Source: Peronospora farinosa (taxonomy: Eukaryota > Oomycota > Peronosporomycetes > Peronosporales > Peronosporaceae). Taken from it: a DNA stretch of 52,082 nucleotides. The position numbers were made by a program, and so were the translations under genes. This document shows, piece by piece, positions 1 through 11,294 of the stretch. The DNA lies in assembly GCA_947646735.1 (NCBI GenBank), contig CANTFK010000479.1:1-52082 (forward strand), given 5' to 3'. Below the pieces are notes generated by a model, which searched no databases, was not told the DNA's origin, and worked only from the letters and a program-made list of their open reading frames with translations. The first letter of the stretch is position 1. Each line of letters opens with the position of its first letter.

Positions 1-1
1 C

Positions 2-1010
2 GGAGCCATCTCAACTGCTTGTGGCGCGCTTAACAATTTGGTTGTTGCGACGACTTCGGGCGCGCAAGCGTGTGTGGCATATCTACGTAAGCATAACTTG
101 GGATGCACTACGTTCCTGATTTTGGAGCAACTGGGTTATCTGAAGGCGAAGTATACTTAGCATTTTCGTGATGTCAGTGCTCCTTCCGGACACCAAGCAC
201 CGCGACTGTTTAAGTTGGTGAAAGTGAATGATGACAAGTACCTGCCAGCGTTTTATTATGCCCTGCGTGACACACTGGTGACTAAAGACCTGGATGAGGC
301 TTCAGCGATTGCTTATCAAGGACGCCAATACAAATATCGTGTCGTGACTTTAAACGGACAGTTGGTGGAGATGTCCGGCGCAATGTCAGGCGGTGGTGAG
401 AAACTGCGCATGGAGCAGGGTGTGGCAAAAAATTACGAAGCAAATTACTGATTAAACGAAACAGCTGACCAAGATTCGCGTAACTTTCAGAGCAGCTAAA
501 AGAACACCGAAAAGAATGAGCAGGCCCTAAAGAAGATTGAGGAGGATATCGAATCAGAGAAAACGAAGATTAAACGCACGCGTGAGCAGATTACCGCAAT
601 GGAGGAGAAAGCTCTTGCAGTCCGCGAGAAGTGCAATGCGATTCAAGAGCAGGTTACTGTGAAAGAGAGAAGACTCCGTAAGGACGAGTCAAAGTACCGA
701 AAGCTAAAGAAGGAGTACGACGGGATGGCAAGTGCAGAAGTTGATCTATCCAACAGCTTGAAGGACTGCGAAGAAATGCTGGGGATGAAAACGCAAAGAG
801 ACATACTGGGAAGCAAAACTCACGTCTCTCCATACAGCTTTCATCACGGAGCAAGAACACAGTGCGAGTGTTTTCGAGAATGAATCAGATTTGCCCGCTC
901 GGAAGCGTCGAAAGAAGAGCAAGAATGCTGATCGAAACGAAGCAATCGATGAGCAAAAGGAGGAGCACATCGAGGATGAAGACAGTAACGAGGAGGAATT
1001 GGTTTGGTTG
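2..1010 (+). pseudogene. SMC4: SMC4 (condensin ATPase subunit) pseudogene, hinge and following coiled coil
   Basis: Frame 2 from the window edge reads a typical SMC4 hinge: ISTACGALNNLVV, then TSGAQACVAYLRKHNLG, then PRLFKLVKVNDDKY, FYYALRDTLV, DLDEASAIAYQ, YRVVTLNGQLVEMSGAMSGG. After it comes a coiled-coil stretch (KKIEEDIESEKTKIKRTREQ at about 530-590, continuing to CEEML at about 780) and, in frame 3 from about 804, YWEAKLTSLHTAFITEQE and an acidic/basic linker ending near EEEL. Known role: intact SMC4 pairs with SMC2 in condensin to compact chromosomes. This copy cannot do that. Stops lie in frame at 158-160 (TAG), 449-451 (TGA) and 497-499 (TAA), and the frame changes between 781 and 804. 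The C-terminal ATPase half (signature motif, Walker B) is not recognisable downstream. The N-terminal half would lie left of the window. Family assignment is firm; the right end is approximate. Confidence 0.85.
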
Positions 1011-2340
1011 ATGTGTTCCTCCTTACAAGGTGTAGCCGACATTACCCATCAGGATTCCACATCGACCGGGTGCTGCTGCTTCTTCGCTTACTACGTCGCT
1101 ATTATTTGCAATTGTCTCAGTCCCTCCAAAAGTCAAATCTTGCATGGCCTTACCGTCTACCCATTCTCCATCGCCACCGTCGGATTGCTCAGAAGAAGCC
1201 CAAGTTCAGTCATCTTGATCACTGAGCTTAGTGCCACTGACAAGTCAATCTTGAGGTGCAAACCACAACGCAAATTTAATGATAAATCACTAAGCTTCGC
1301 TTGTCAGTCAGCTAGTGGCCGGTGCCGTAAAGGAGATCGGGTGCTTGGGTCTCAATTATAATGATGGTGAGTCAAATGCTGGCAGACGGCACAACGTTGA
1401 TAGCATTCAATATCGATTGGTCGTTGACATTGTCTCCACTTGCCGGATTCCAGGTGTTGGCCCGGCTGCATTGCCACGTTAAATCTGCTTGACGAACAAT
1501 GACAAGCAATCTGGCCTACAGTTATCCATACATCGTGCTATTGCTGGGGCCCCTTTAGAGGTCTAACCTGATAATACATAAGCTGGCGTCTCCATAACGT
1601 ATGGATACAGTACATACATGTACTTGCATACTCATGTTTACAAGATTTAGGTATAAAGGCTTTACAGAGGCGGTGCCACCTCCATTGAAGATGGCAAGAA
1701 AGTACTATAAGGGCCTTGTTATGACTTACCATATCAACTTGAAGTACTGATACTAATCCAGAAACGCCGCACAGCAGCAGGCGTCAAAATATCTACGCTT
1801 CAGACGATGGAGTTGGCAAGTATATACTACTCGAATTCCAAGCTGGACGGTTGTTTCCGTAAGCAAAACACCTGCCTATGTGATGTTGGAATCAGAAGAG
1901 GTAAGCGAGAGAGAAAGAGAGGTTCAGATTGTCCATTTACACGGTGGTAACTATGTGCAAGATCTCTGGAAAGTCCTGAGCCAGGATATCAGCGCCGAAT
2001 GACCCGACGGTATATCGTGGCTAGCTACCGTAGAACTCGGTGGCCCTCTAGGGTCGCGCTCAAGCAATTCAATGCAAGCATAAAGCAAGGCACCACGTGT
2101 GGTTGAAGCAATAGTTCGACGCTCTCTCTTTGCGATTGCTCGGAGCTGACACAGCTACGAGGCCCAAATACTGGCGATGCTTCTGGGAATGTGGCGTGTG
2201 ACAGCCTTGAAGACGGCTGCATTCCTGTCTATCTAAATCCGTGCTGTGCATATCGTCGCGAGGACATGCCAAGTTTGTGTCCAGACGCGTTCGGCTTCAT
2301 TGGCGTCATCCTGAAATCGGTCCGCTAGGATTTTCGTGCG
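1011..2340. other. Unique sequence with no recognisable gene
   Basis: About 1.3 kb of mixed composition. Open frames here are short and show no family motif I recognise. The open frame that carries the SMC4 linker runs on to 1361 but loses any SMC4 resemblance after about 1010. There is a small purine-rich GAGAGAGAAAGAGA run near 1907-1922. I see no RNA gene, terminator or repeat structure. Confidence 0.5.
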
Positions 2341-2356
2341 GTACTCGGGTATGCTG

Positions 2357-3300
2357 TCAACTCGTCGATTGGTTCAGGCCCCCCCGAACGATTTGGGTCA
2401 ATTGACGGATGACTTTTTGCCCGGTCCAGTGACCAATGAGCTCTTTCAAAAGCGTTGCAGCGCAATCACATTCACAGAACAGATGGACAATGGTCTTTGT
2501 CCTGCCGCTGCAATCCGGTGTTTTTCTGCAACTATTGTGTTCGATTCTCGCGTCGTGATATAGATTTAATTGTCTTGTCGCCACCCGGTATCCTGTCCAG
2601 ACTTGATATGGAGTGAGACCATAACTATGTTCACACACTTGCGTCGGCGTTTGCCGGAGAGCTGCGCTTTGCCATCCATCCGTAGTTGCCAATTGCGAAA
2701 GGCGATCAACTAGATACCGAAAGTTGACGGGCAAATTTTTTTTTGTGGAACCGGAAAGCTTGCTTGCCTAAGGCCTTCGTGATGAAGTGATTCGACGTTG
2801 TGTCCGGAACAGACCAAGGAACCGATGACGCAGCGGGTGCGTCTCGAATACCAGACCCCTGGTCGAATAGCGCGACCAATCGCCTGTCGGTAAGATGGCG
2901 AACCGTCAGTGAGCTCCGGCAGTAATCCTTGACAAAACTAGTGTATCCCATCATCAGCTTGGTGCAGAGTGACGGGACGGGTTTGGCCATGTTCCATCTC
3001 CGTTAAGTGACCTACGATGGTGCCTTCGCCGAGAATCCTCTGGCGATAGCTTTTCAGTTTCGGTGGCGCCTGTCGAAGGCGCAGTGGCGGTGTCGAGTAT
3101 AATGCTGTCCCGATGTGTAAGTCCGGGGATGATAACAGGCGGGTTATTGCCCACCGTCGGAGTTTCGCGTCCGAAGGGGGGCCGGGTTGAACCGGAGGGA
3201 TTGGTACCCGCATGACGAATTCCGCTGGCCCCGTACGCAAGATGTGAAGATGTTCGAGGGTGCAGTCCTCAATCCTGTTATACTTGGTCCTGGACAGCAT
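2357..3300 (-). mobile_element. Degenerate non-LTR retrotransposon (LINE-like) 3' remnant with zf-RVT-type motif
   Basis: On the minus strand the frame at 2734-2357 contains CRKTPDCSG, TIVHLFCECDCA and ELIGHWTG. Cysteines at residues 69 and 75, histidine 84 and cysteine 89 are laid out like the zinc-binding domain (zf-RVT) found downstream of reverse transcriptase in plant and oomycete LINEs, where HLFxEC and a following HW are common. Further upstream on the same strand (to about 3300) broken frames continue without clear catalytic motifs, so reverse transcriptase itself is not demonstrated. Frames are interrupted repeatedly, so the element is dead. Alternative: a degenerate host gene with a similar Cys/His cluster. 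The class is moderately supported; the upstream extent is a guess. Confidence 0.45.
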
Positions 3301-3741
3301 GTTGCCGCTCTGTTGTTCCCTAATCCATGGACTCGCACTCCATTTGAAGGTGGTTCAGCACCTATGAATTTCTTCCGGCATATCATCATATCCCAGTAGG
3401 TGTTTGGGGAAAGATTCAATGAACGACAACACCAATGTGTCACTTTAATCATCGTAGAGAACGAATTATAAGACGCATTTCCTCTTTCTCAAAGCTGGTC
3501 ATGATTGTCCCTTAGGTACGTGTTGGCATTTGCTGTGCTGCTTGGATGTCCTAATATCTGAGATATCGTTGTACTTGACGTGTCGCGATAGCGCTTACAT
3601 GAAGCTTACATGAATGAGATGGTACATTTATTACAATAATGTTCAAGATAATTACGACTCCAGCTAATTGATGTAGAATCGAGGGTTGTGGCTTAGTCGC
3701 TTGTAACGCGTGAATATGGTTACTTGACAACTCCGCCAAGT
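3301..3741. other. Unique sequence between the LINE-like remnant and the coiled-coil repeat
   Basis: No recognisable coding region. A small local duplication, GCTTACATGAAGCTTACATGAA, written here as two copies of GCTTACATGAA, lies near 3591-3613. The coiled-coil minisatellite starts abruptly but degenerately around 3742. Confidence 0.4.
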
Positions 3742-4504
3742 ATCGGCTCCGGCGCGCGGCGGCGGGGCTACGGACTCATCAGTATGCCGTGGCGGCTGCA
3801 CATGCGAAGGAAAAGGACGCGCTTGCGGCGCGGCGCAAGAATTCAGTGCTGGAGGGTCGTGTATCGGCTCAGAGCGCGCGGCCGCGGAGCTTCAGAAGCA
3901 GCATAATGCCGTGGCAGCTGTGCGCGTGGAGGAGAAGGACGTGCTTGCGGCGCGGCGGAATAAGGCAAGGCTGGAGGGTCGTGTATCGGCACAGAGCGCG
4001 CGGCCGCGGAGCTTCTGACGCAGCAGAATGTTGTGGAGGCTGTGCGCGCGGAGGAGAAGGACACGCTTGTGGCGCGGCGCGAGAAGGCAAGGCTGGAGGA
4101 TCTTATATCGGCTCAGAGCGCGCGTCTGCGGAGCTTCAGACGCAGCAGAATGCCGTGGTGGCTGTGTGCGCGGAGGAGAAGGACGCATTTGCGGCGCGGC
4201 GGAATAAGGCAAGGCTGGAGGATCTTATATCGGCACAGAGCGCGCGTCTGCGGAGCTTCAGACGCAGCAGAATGCCGTGGCAGCTGTGCGCGTGGAGGAG
4301 AAGGACGTGCTTGTGGCGCGGCGGAATAAGGCAAGGCTGGAGGATCTTATATCGGCACAGAGCGCGCGGCTGCGGAGCTTCAGACGCAGCAGAATGCCGT
4401 GGCAGCTGTGCGCACGGAGGAGAAGTACGTGCTTGCGGCGCGGCGGAATAAGGCAAGGCTGGAGGGTCGTGTATCGTCTCAGAGCGCGCGGCCGCTGAGC
4501 TTCT

Positions 4505-6440
4505 GACGCAGCAGAATGCCGTGGAGGCTGTGCGCAAGGAGGAGAATGACACGCTTGTGGCGCGGCGCGAGAAGTCAGGGCTGGAGGATCGTATATCGGC
4601 ACAGAGCGCGCGTCTGCGGAGCTTCAGACGCAGCAGAATGCCGTGGCAGCTGTGCGCGCGGAGGAGAAGGACACGCTTGTGGCGCGGCGCGAGAAGTCAG
4701 GGCTGGAGGATCGTATATCGGCACAGAGCGCGCGTCTGCGGAGCTTCAGACGCAGCAGAATGCCGTGGCAGCTGTGCGCGCGGAGGAGAAGGACACGCTT
4801 GTGGCGCGGCGCGAGAAGTCAGGGCTGGAGGATCGTATATCGGCACAGAGCGCGCGTCTGCGGAGCTTCAGACGCAGCAGAATGCCGTGGCGGCTTTGCG
4901 CGCGGAGGAGAAGGACGCGCTTGCGCTGCGGCGGAATAAGGCAAGGCTGGAGGGTCGTGTATCGGCTCAGAGCGCGCGGCCGCGGAGCTTCAGACGCAGC
5001 AGAATACTGTGGCTGTGCGCAAGGAGGAGAAGGAAGCGCTTACGGCGCGGCGCGAGAAGTCAGGGCTGGAGGATCTTTTATTGGCACAGAGCGCGCGGCT
5101 GCGGAGCTTCAGACGAAGCAGAATGCCGTGGCAGCTGTGCGCAAGGAGGAGAAGGAAGCGCTTACGGCGGGGCTTGAGAAGGCAGGGCTGAGGATCTTAT
5201 ATCGGCACAGAGCGCGCGTCTGCGGAGCTTCAAAAGCAGCAGAATGCCGTGGCAGCTGTGCGCACGGAGGAGAAGGACGTGCTTGCGGCGCGGCGGAATA
5301 AGGCAAGGCTGGAGGATCTTATATCGGCACAGAGCGCGCGGCTGCGGAGCTTCAGACGCAGCAGAATGCCGTGGCAGCTGTGCGCGTGGAGGAGAAGGAC
5401 ACGCTTGTGGCGCGGCGGAATAAGGCAAGGCTGGAGGGTCGTGTATCGGCTCAGAGCGCGCGGCCGCGAAGCTTCTGACGCAGCAGAATGCCGTGGCAGC
5501 TGTGCGCACGGAGGAAAAGCACGCGCTTGTGGCGCAGCGCGAGAATGCAGGGCTGGAGGATCTTATATCGGCACAGAGCGCGCGGCTGCGGAGCTTCTGA
5601 CGCAGCAGAATGCCGTGGCGGCTGTGCGCGCGAAGGAGAAGGACGCGCTTGCGGCGCGGCGCGAGAAGCCGGGGCTGGAGGATCGTATATCGGCACAGAG
5701 CGCGCGTCTGCGGAGCTTCAGACGCAGCAGAATGCCGTGGAGGCTGTGCGCGCGGAGGAGAAGGACACGCTTGTGGCGCGGCGGAATAAGGCAAGGCTGG
5801 AGGATCTTATATCGGCACAGAGCGCGCGTCTGCGGAGCTTCAGACGCAGCAGAATGCCGTGGCAGCTGTGCACACGGAGGAGAAGGACGCGCTTGCAGCG
5901 CGGCGGAATAAGGCAAGGCTGGAGGGTCGTGTATCGGCTCAGAGTGCGCGGCCGCTGAGCTTCTGACGCAGCAGAATGCCGTGGAGGCTGTGCGCAAGGA
6001 GGAGAATGACACGCTTGTGGCGCGGCGCGAGAAGTCAGGGCTGGAGGATCGTATATCGGCACAGAGCGCGCGTCTGCGGAGCTTCAGACGCAGCAGAATG
6101 CCGTGGCAGCTGTGCGCGCGGAGGAGAAGGACACGCTTGTGGCGCGGCGCGAGAAGTCAGGGCTGGAGGATCGTATATCGGCACAGAGCGCGCGTCTGCG
6201 GAGCTTCAGACGCAGCAGAATGCCGTGGCGGCTTTGCGCGCGGAGGAGAAGGACGCGCTTGCGCCGCGGCGGAATAAAGCAAGGCTGGAGGGTCGTGTAT
6301 CGGCTCAGAGCGCGCGGCCGCGGAGTTTCAGACGCAGCAGAATACCGTGGCTGTGCGCAAGGAGGAGAAGGAAGCGCTTACGGCGCGGCGCGAGAAGTCA
6401 GGGCTGGAGGATCGTATATCGGCACAGAGCGCGCGGCTGC
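4505..6440 (+). repeat. Higher-order duplication (1460-bp offset) inside the coiled-coil array
   Basis: The variant AAGGAGGAGAATGACACGC at about 4537 recurs at about 5997, and the following units repeat in the same order. The right copy has lost one 122-bp unit: three EEKDTL/EEND-type units precede the EEKDALA unit in the left copy and two in the right copy. Confidence 0.7.
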
Positions 6441-7919
6441 GGAGCTTCAGACGCAGCAGAATGCCGTGGAGGCTGTGCGCGCGGAGGAGAAGGACACGCT
6501 TGTGGCGCGGCGCGAGAAGGCAAGGCTGGAGGATCTTATATCGGCTCAGAGCGCGCGTCTGCGGAGCTTCAGACGCAGCAGAATGCCGTGGCGGCTGTGC
6601 GCGCGGAGGAGAAGGACTCGCTTGCGGCTCGGCGGAATAAGGCAAGGCTGGAGGGTCGTGTATCGGCTCAGAGCGCGCAGCCGCGGAGCTTCTGACGCAG
6701 AAGAATACTGTGGTTGCGCGCTCGGAGGAGAAGGAAGCGCTGACGGCGGGGCTCGAGAAGTCAGGGCTGGAGGATCTTATATCGGCACAGAGCGCGCGTC
6801 TGCAGAGCTTCAGACGCAGCAGAATGCCGTGGAGGCTGTGCGCACGGAGGAGAAGGACGTGCTTGTGGCGCGGCGCGAGAAGGCAGGGCTGAGGATCTTA
6901 TATCGACACAGAGCGCGCGGCCGCGGAGCTTCAGACGCAGCAGAATGCCGTGGCGGCTGTGCGCGCGAAGGAGAAGCACGCGCTTGTGGCGCAGCGCGAA
7001 AGGGCAGGGCTGAGGATCTTATATCGGCTCAGAGCGGGCGTATGCGGAGCTTCAGACGCAGCAGAATGCCGTGGAGGCTGTGCGCAAGGAGGAGAATGAC
7101 ACGCTTGTGGCGCGGCGCGAGAAGGCAGGGCTGGAGGATCGTATATCGGCTCAGAGCGCGCGGCCGCGGAGCTTCAGAAGCAGCAGAATGCCGTGGAGGC
7201 TGTGCGCGCGGAGGAGAAGGACGTGCTTGTGGCGCGGCGCGAGAAGGCAGGGCTGGAGGATCTTATATCGGCACAGAGCGCGCGTCTGCGGAGCTTCAAA
7301 AGCAGCATAATGCCGTGGCAGCTGTGCGCACGGAGGAGAAGGACGTGCTTGCGGCGCGGCGCGAGAAGTCAGGGCTGGAGGATTGTTTATCGACACAGAG
7401 CGCGCGTCTGCGGAGCTTCAGACGCAGCAGAATGCCGTGGAGGCTGTGCGCGCGGAGGAGAAGGACACGCTTGTGGCGCGGCGCGAGAAGGCAAGGCTGG
7501 AGGATCTTATGTCGGCTCAAAGCGCGCGTCTGCGGAGCTTCAGACGCAGCAGAATGCCGTGGCAGCTGTGCGCGCGGAGGAGAAGCACGCGCTTGTGGCG
7601 CAGCGCGAGAAGGCAGGGCTGAGGATCTTATATCGGCACAGAGCGGGCGTATGCGGAGCTTCAGACGCAGCAGAATGCCGTGGAGGCTGTGCGCGCGAAG
7701 GAGAAGCACGCGCTTGTGGCGCGGCGCGAGAAGGCAGGGCTGAGGATCGTGTATCGGCTCTGAGCGCGCGTCTGCGGAGCTTCAGACGCAGCAGAATGCC
7801 GTGGAGGCTGTGCGCGCGGAGGAGAAGGAAGCGCTTACGGCGGGGCTCGAGAAGTCAGGGCTGGAGGATCGTATATCAGCACAGAGCGCGCGTCTGCGGA
7901 GCTTCAGACGCAGCAGAAT

Positions 7920-9130
7920 GCCGTGGCAGCTGTGCGCACGGAGGAGAAGGACGTGCTTGCGGCGCGGCGGAATAAGGCAAGGCTGGAGGATCTTATATCG
8001 GCACAGAGCGCGCGGCTGCGGAGCTTCAGACGCAGCAGAATGCCGTGGCGGCTGTGCGCGCGAAGGAGAAGGACGTGCTTGCGGCGCGGCGCGAGAAGTC
8101 AGGGCTGGAGGATTGTTTATCGACACAGAGCGCGCGTCTGCGGAGCTTCAGACGCAGCAGAATGCCGTGGAGGCTGTGCGCGCGGAGGAGAAGGACACGC
8201 TTGTGGCGCGGCGCGAGAAGTCAGGGCTGAAGGATCGTATATCAGCACAGAGCGCGCGTCTGCGGAGCTTCAGACGCAGCAGAATGCCGTGGAGGCTGTG
8301 CGCGCGGAGGAGAAGGACGTGCTTGTGGCGCGGCGCGAGAAGGCAGGGCTGGACGAACGTTTATAGGCACAGAGTGCGCGTCTGCGGAGCTTCAGACGGA
8401 GCAGAATGCCGTGGCAGCTGTGCGCGCGGAGGAGAAGGACGTGCTTGCGGCGCGGCGGAATAAGGCAAGGCTGGAGGATCTTATATCAGCACAGAGCGCG
8501 CGTCTGCGGAGCTTCAGACGCAGCAGAATGCCGTGGAGGCTGTGCGCGCGGAGGAGAAGGACGTGCTTGTGGCGCGGCGCGAGAAGGCAGGGCTGGACGA
8601 ACGTTTATAGGCACAGAGTGCGCGTCTGCGGAGCTTCAGACGGAGCAGAATGCCGTGGCAGCTGTGCGCGCGGAGGAGAAGGACGTGCTTGCGGCGCGGC
8701 GGAATAAGGCAAGGCTGGAGGATCTTATATCGGCACAGAGCGCGCGGCTGCGGAGCTTCAGACGCAGCAGAATGCCGTGGCGGCTGTGCGCGCGAAGGAG
8801 AAGGACGTGCTTGCGGCGCGGCGCGAGAAGTCAGGGCTGGAGGATTGTTTATCGACACAGAGCGCGCGTCTGCGGAGCTTCAGACGCAGCAGAATGCCGT
8901 GGAGGCTGTGCGCGCGGAGGAGAAGGACACGCTTGTGGCGCGGCGCGAGAAGTCAGGGCTGAAGGATCGTATATCAGCACAGAGCGCGCGTCTGCGGAGC
9001 TTCAGACGCAGCAGAATGCCGTGGAGGCTGTGCGCGCGGAGGAGAAGGACGTGCTTGTGGCGCGGCGCGAGAAGGCAGGGCTGGACGAACGTTTATAGGC
9101 ACAGAGTGCGCGTCTGCGGAGCTTCAGACG
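7920..9130 (+). repeat. Higher-order duplication (732 bp = six 122-bp units) inside the coiled-coil array
   Basis: The diagnostic variant GGACGAACGTTTATAGGC occurs at 8351, 8595 and 9083, spaced 244 and 488 bp, that is two and four units. The stretch around 8045-8230 is repeated at 8777-8962, an offset of 732 bp, with the same sequence of unit variants. This shows multi-unit block duplication rather than single-unit slippage. Confidence 0.8.
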
Positions 9131-10800
9131 GAGCAGAATGCCGTGGCAGCTGTGCGCGCGGAGGAGAAGCACGCGCTTGTGGCGCAGCGCGAGAAGGCAG
9201 GGCTGAGGATCTTATATCGGCACAGAGCGCGCGTCTGCGGAGCTTCAGACGCAGCAGAATGCCGTGGCGGCTTTGCGCGCGGAGGAGAAGGACGCGCTTG
9301 CGGCGCGGCGCGAGAAGGCAAGGCTGGAGGATCTTATGTCGGCACAGAGCGCGCGGCTGCGGAGCTTCAGACGCAGCAGAATGCCGTGGAGGCTGTGCGC
9401 GCGGAGGAGAAGGACACGCTTGTGGTGCGGCGCGAGAAGGCAGGGCTGAGGATCTTATATCGGCACAGAGCGGGCGTATGCGGAGCTTCAGACGCAGCAG
9501 AATGCCGTGGCAGCTGTGCGCACGGAGGAGAAGGACGTGCTTGTGGCGCGGCGCGAGAAGGCAAGGCTGGAGGATCTTATGTCGGCACAGAGCGCGCGTC
9601 TGCGGAGCTTCAGACGCAGCAGAATGCCGTGGCGGCTGTGCGCGCGGAGGAGAAGGACGTGCTTGCGGCGCGGCGGAAGAAGGGAAGGCTGAAGGATCGT
9701 GTATCGGCTCAGAGCGCGCGGCCGCGGAGCTTCAGACGCAGCAGAATGCCGTGGAGGCTGTCCGCGCGAAGGAGAAGGACGCGCTTGTGGCAAAGCGCGA
9801 GAAGGCAGGGCTGATGATCTTATATCGACACAGAGCGCGCGTCTGCGGAGCTTCAGACGCAGCAGAATGCCGTGGCGGCTGTGCGCGCGGAGAAGATGGA
9901 CGCGCTTGCGGCGCGGCGGATTAAGGCAAGGCTGAGGATCTTATATCAACACAGAGCGCGCGTCTGCGGAGCTTCAGACGCAGCAGAATGCCGTGGAGGC
10001 TGTGCGCGCGGAGGAGAAGGACGTGCTTGTGGCGCGGCGCGAGAAGGCAAGGCTGGAGGATCTTATATCGGCTCAGAGCGCGCGTCTGCGGAGCTTCAGA
10101 CGCAGCAGAATGCCGTGGTGTGGTGAAGCGGCGATCACAAAATTTCTGATGTGATCCCGACTCTCCACTGGCGCCCAGACGACCGAATAACGGAGGGGGT
10201 ACCCCGATTCCGTGTATAAAGCCTTCCTCACCTTGTGTACCCGTCCGTAGGTCGGGCTGCACTCTTCTCGGTGGACTTGAGTCGATGCTGAACTTGACCA
10301 GGATTGGGGATTGGTCGGGGGGTCGATCACGTGGAAAATCCTCACGCGATCGAAAGTTGTATGGGGGGTGCTCTATGAGTCACCCTGGTCTGCCTTGAGA
10401 CCGCCTTATCCAAATGTAGATACTTGATCCACTTGATTTCACTTGATCTTCTGACCACTTGAGCCGTCTCGATCTTGTGCCTTGTCCTTTACGTTGTATA
10501 CTGCGTCCGATCGCAGGGGGGTTTTGCTTGGGTTGAGAGTTCTTGTAATCCCTGGCCAAACAATCCAGGGATATCACTTGTCGTAGCGTAGCAGAAGCTC
10601 TTGATCGTCGGAGGCCAAAGTTATCCGCCCGGAAGAGAAGTCTGCGTGCGTGCTTAGAAGTAAAAGAAACTCTGTTTAATGTTAACCAATCAAATACCCA
10701 AAACCTATCATCTTGCCTATCGGTAGCCCAGGATCTACTGCCGCGTGTCGCCTTCTTGGAAATAAATCAGACTTGCTATGTGTTCCACTTCAAATACTGT

Positions 10801-11010
10801 GTCGATCCAGTTTTGTCGATCCAGTTTTGTCGATCCTGTTTTGTCGATCCTGTTTTGTCGATCCAGTTTTGTCGATCCGGTTTTGTCGATCCGGTTTTGT
10901 CGATCCGGTTTTGTCGATCCTGTTTTGTCGATCCAGTTTTGTCGATCCCGTTTTGTCGATCCGGTTTTGTCGATCCGGTTTTGTCGATCCAGTTTTGTCG
11001 ATCCTGTTTC
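10801..11010. repeat. 14-bp minisatellite, 15 units (GTCGATCCNGTTTT), element copy 1
   Basis: Perfect 14-bp periodicity of GTCGATCCNGTTTT, with position 9 variable across all four bases. Order of N: A A T T A G G G T A C G G A T. The last unit ends TTTC instead of TTTT. All frames stay open through it (VDPVLSIQFCRS and similar), but this follows from the unit lacking stops and is not evidence of coding. Confidence 0.95.
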
Positions 11011-11110
11011 GATTTGTGATCTTCTTTCTGGATCGAGGTTTCGATCCGATCCTCCTGAATACGATTTGTGATCTTCTTTCTGGATCGAGGTTTCGATCCG
11101 ATCCTCCTGG
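11011..11110. repeat. 52-bp direct duplication following the minisatellite, element copy 1
   Basis: The segment beginning GATTTGTGATCTTCTTTCTG at 11011-11062 is repeated from 11063 to about 11110, diverging only at the end (CTCCTGAATAC against CTCCTGGATCG). The same duplication is present in copies 2 and 3 of the element. Confidence 0.9.
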
Positions 11111-11294
11111 ATCGCGACTGTGGTGTGTGGACCACACCCAATCCTTTTTCGATCCATATTCTTCTGTGTTCTTCACACCGTTACTCCCCCTTCCAACCAT
11201 CTCGCATGCTTATTGACCAATCGGAGCGCAGGATTGTGGATCGACGACATTTCTTCGATCGATCCCTTTCAAATTATTAGATCGCTTTACCACA

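Larger units (their letters stand above)
3742..10118 (+). repeat. 122-bp tandem repeat array encoding a coiled-coil-like peptide (about 52 units)
   Basis: The unit contains CAGCAGAATGCCGTGG, then GCGCGGAGGAGAAGGAC, CTTGTGGCGCGGCG, a GGCTGGAGGATC segment, TATCGGCACAGAGCGCGCG and CGGAGCTTCAGACG. Successive GCAGAATGCCGTGG cores are mostly 122 bp apart (for example 4521, 4643), with 119-121-bp variants. The sense frame gives LQTQQNAVAAVRAEEKD, LVARREKSGLEDRISAQSA, a charged alanine-rich heptad-like peptide. One extra base per unit (123 bp, 41 codons) would make the repeat continuous. As it stands, the frame rotates and yields an Arg-rich phase (MPWRLCARRRRTRLWRG) and a Gly/Ala/Cys phase (CGASDAAECRG). 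The first unit (3742-3860) is the most diverged. Occasional TGA (GCTTCTGACG) and TAG (TTTATAGGC) codons occur. I infer a minisatellite derived from part of a coiled-coil gene, not a working gene. Parent gene unknown. Confidence 0.9.
10119..11294. mobile_element. TIR-bounded non-autonomous element, copy 1 (1176 bp)
   Basis: The coiled-coil repeat is interrupted exactly after GCCGTGG. The insert starts TGTGGTGAAGCG and ends CGCTTTACCACA, whose reverse complement is TGTGGTAAAGCG: 12-bp terminal inverted repeats with one mismatch. GTGG flanks both ends (10115-10118 and 11295-11298), a possible 4-bp target-site duplication, after which repeat-like sequence resumes (CGGCTTGCGCGGAGGAG). Inside there is no transposase; minus-strand open frames are short and unrecognised. 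Contents: about 680 bp of unique sequence, a 14-bp minisatellite, a 52-bp duplication, then GATC-rich sequence. It is best read as a MITE-like DNA element. The superfamily cannot be named, and the inverted ends could be fortuitous. Confidence 0.55.

Noticed and set aside
6103..7743. 546-codon open frame as a genuine protein gene
   Set aside because: It lies wholly within the 122-bp repeat, shifts between three unrelated peptide phases every 366 bp, and is paralleled by long open frames on the other strand. The openness follows from the stop-poor unit.
10172..10187. Retroviral-type primer binding site (TGGCGCCC) marking an LTR element
   Set aside because: Only eight bases match, no LTR precedes it, and the segment is bounded by inverted rather than direct long terminal repeats.
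10801..11010. CRISPR array
   Set aside because: The unit is a continuous 14-bp tandem repeat with no spacers, in a eukaryotic context.
10713..11216. Cysteine-rich secreted protein frame through the 14-bp minisatellite
   Set aside because: All six frames are open through the minisatellite because the unit lacks stops. The frame changes in copy 3 with the 70-bp contraction and flanking sequence shows no conserved protein.
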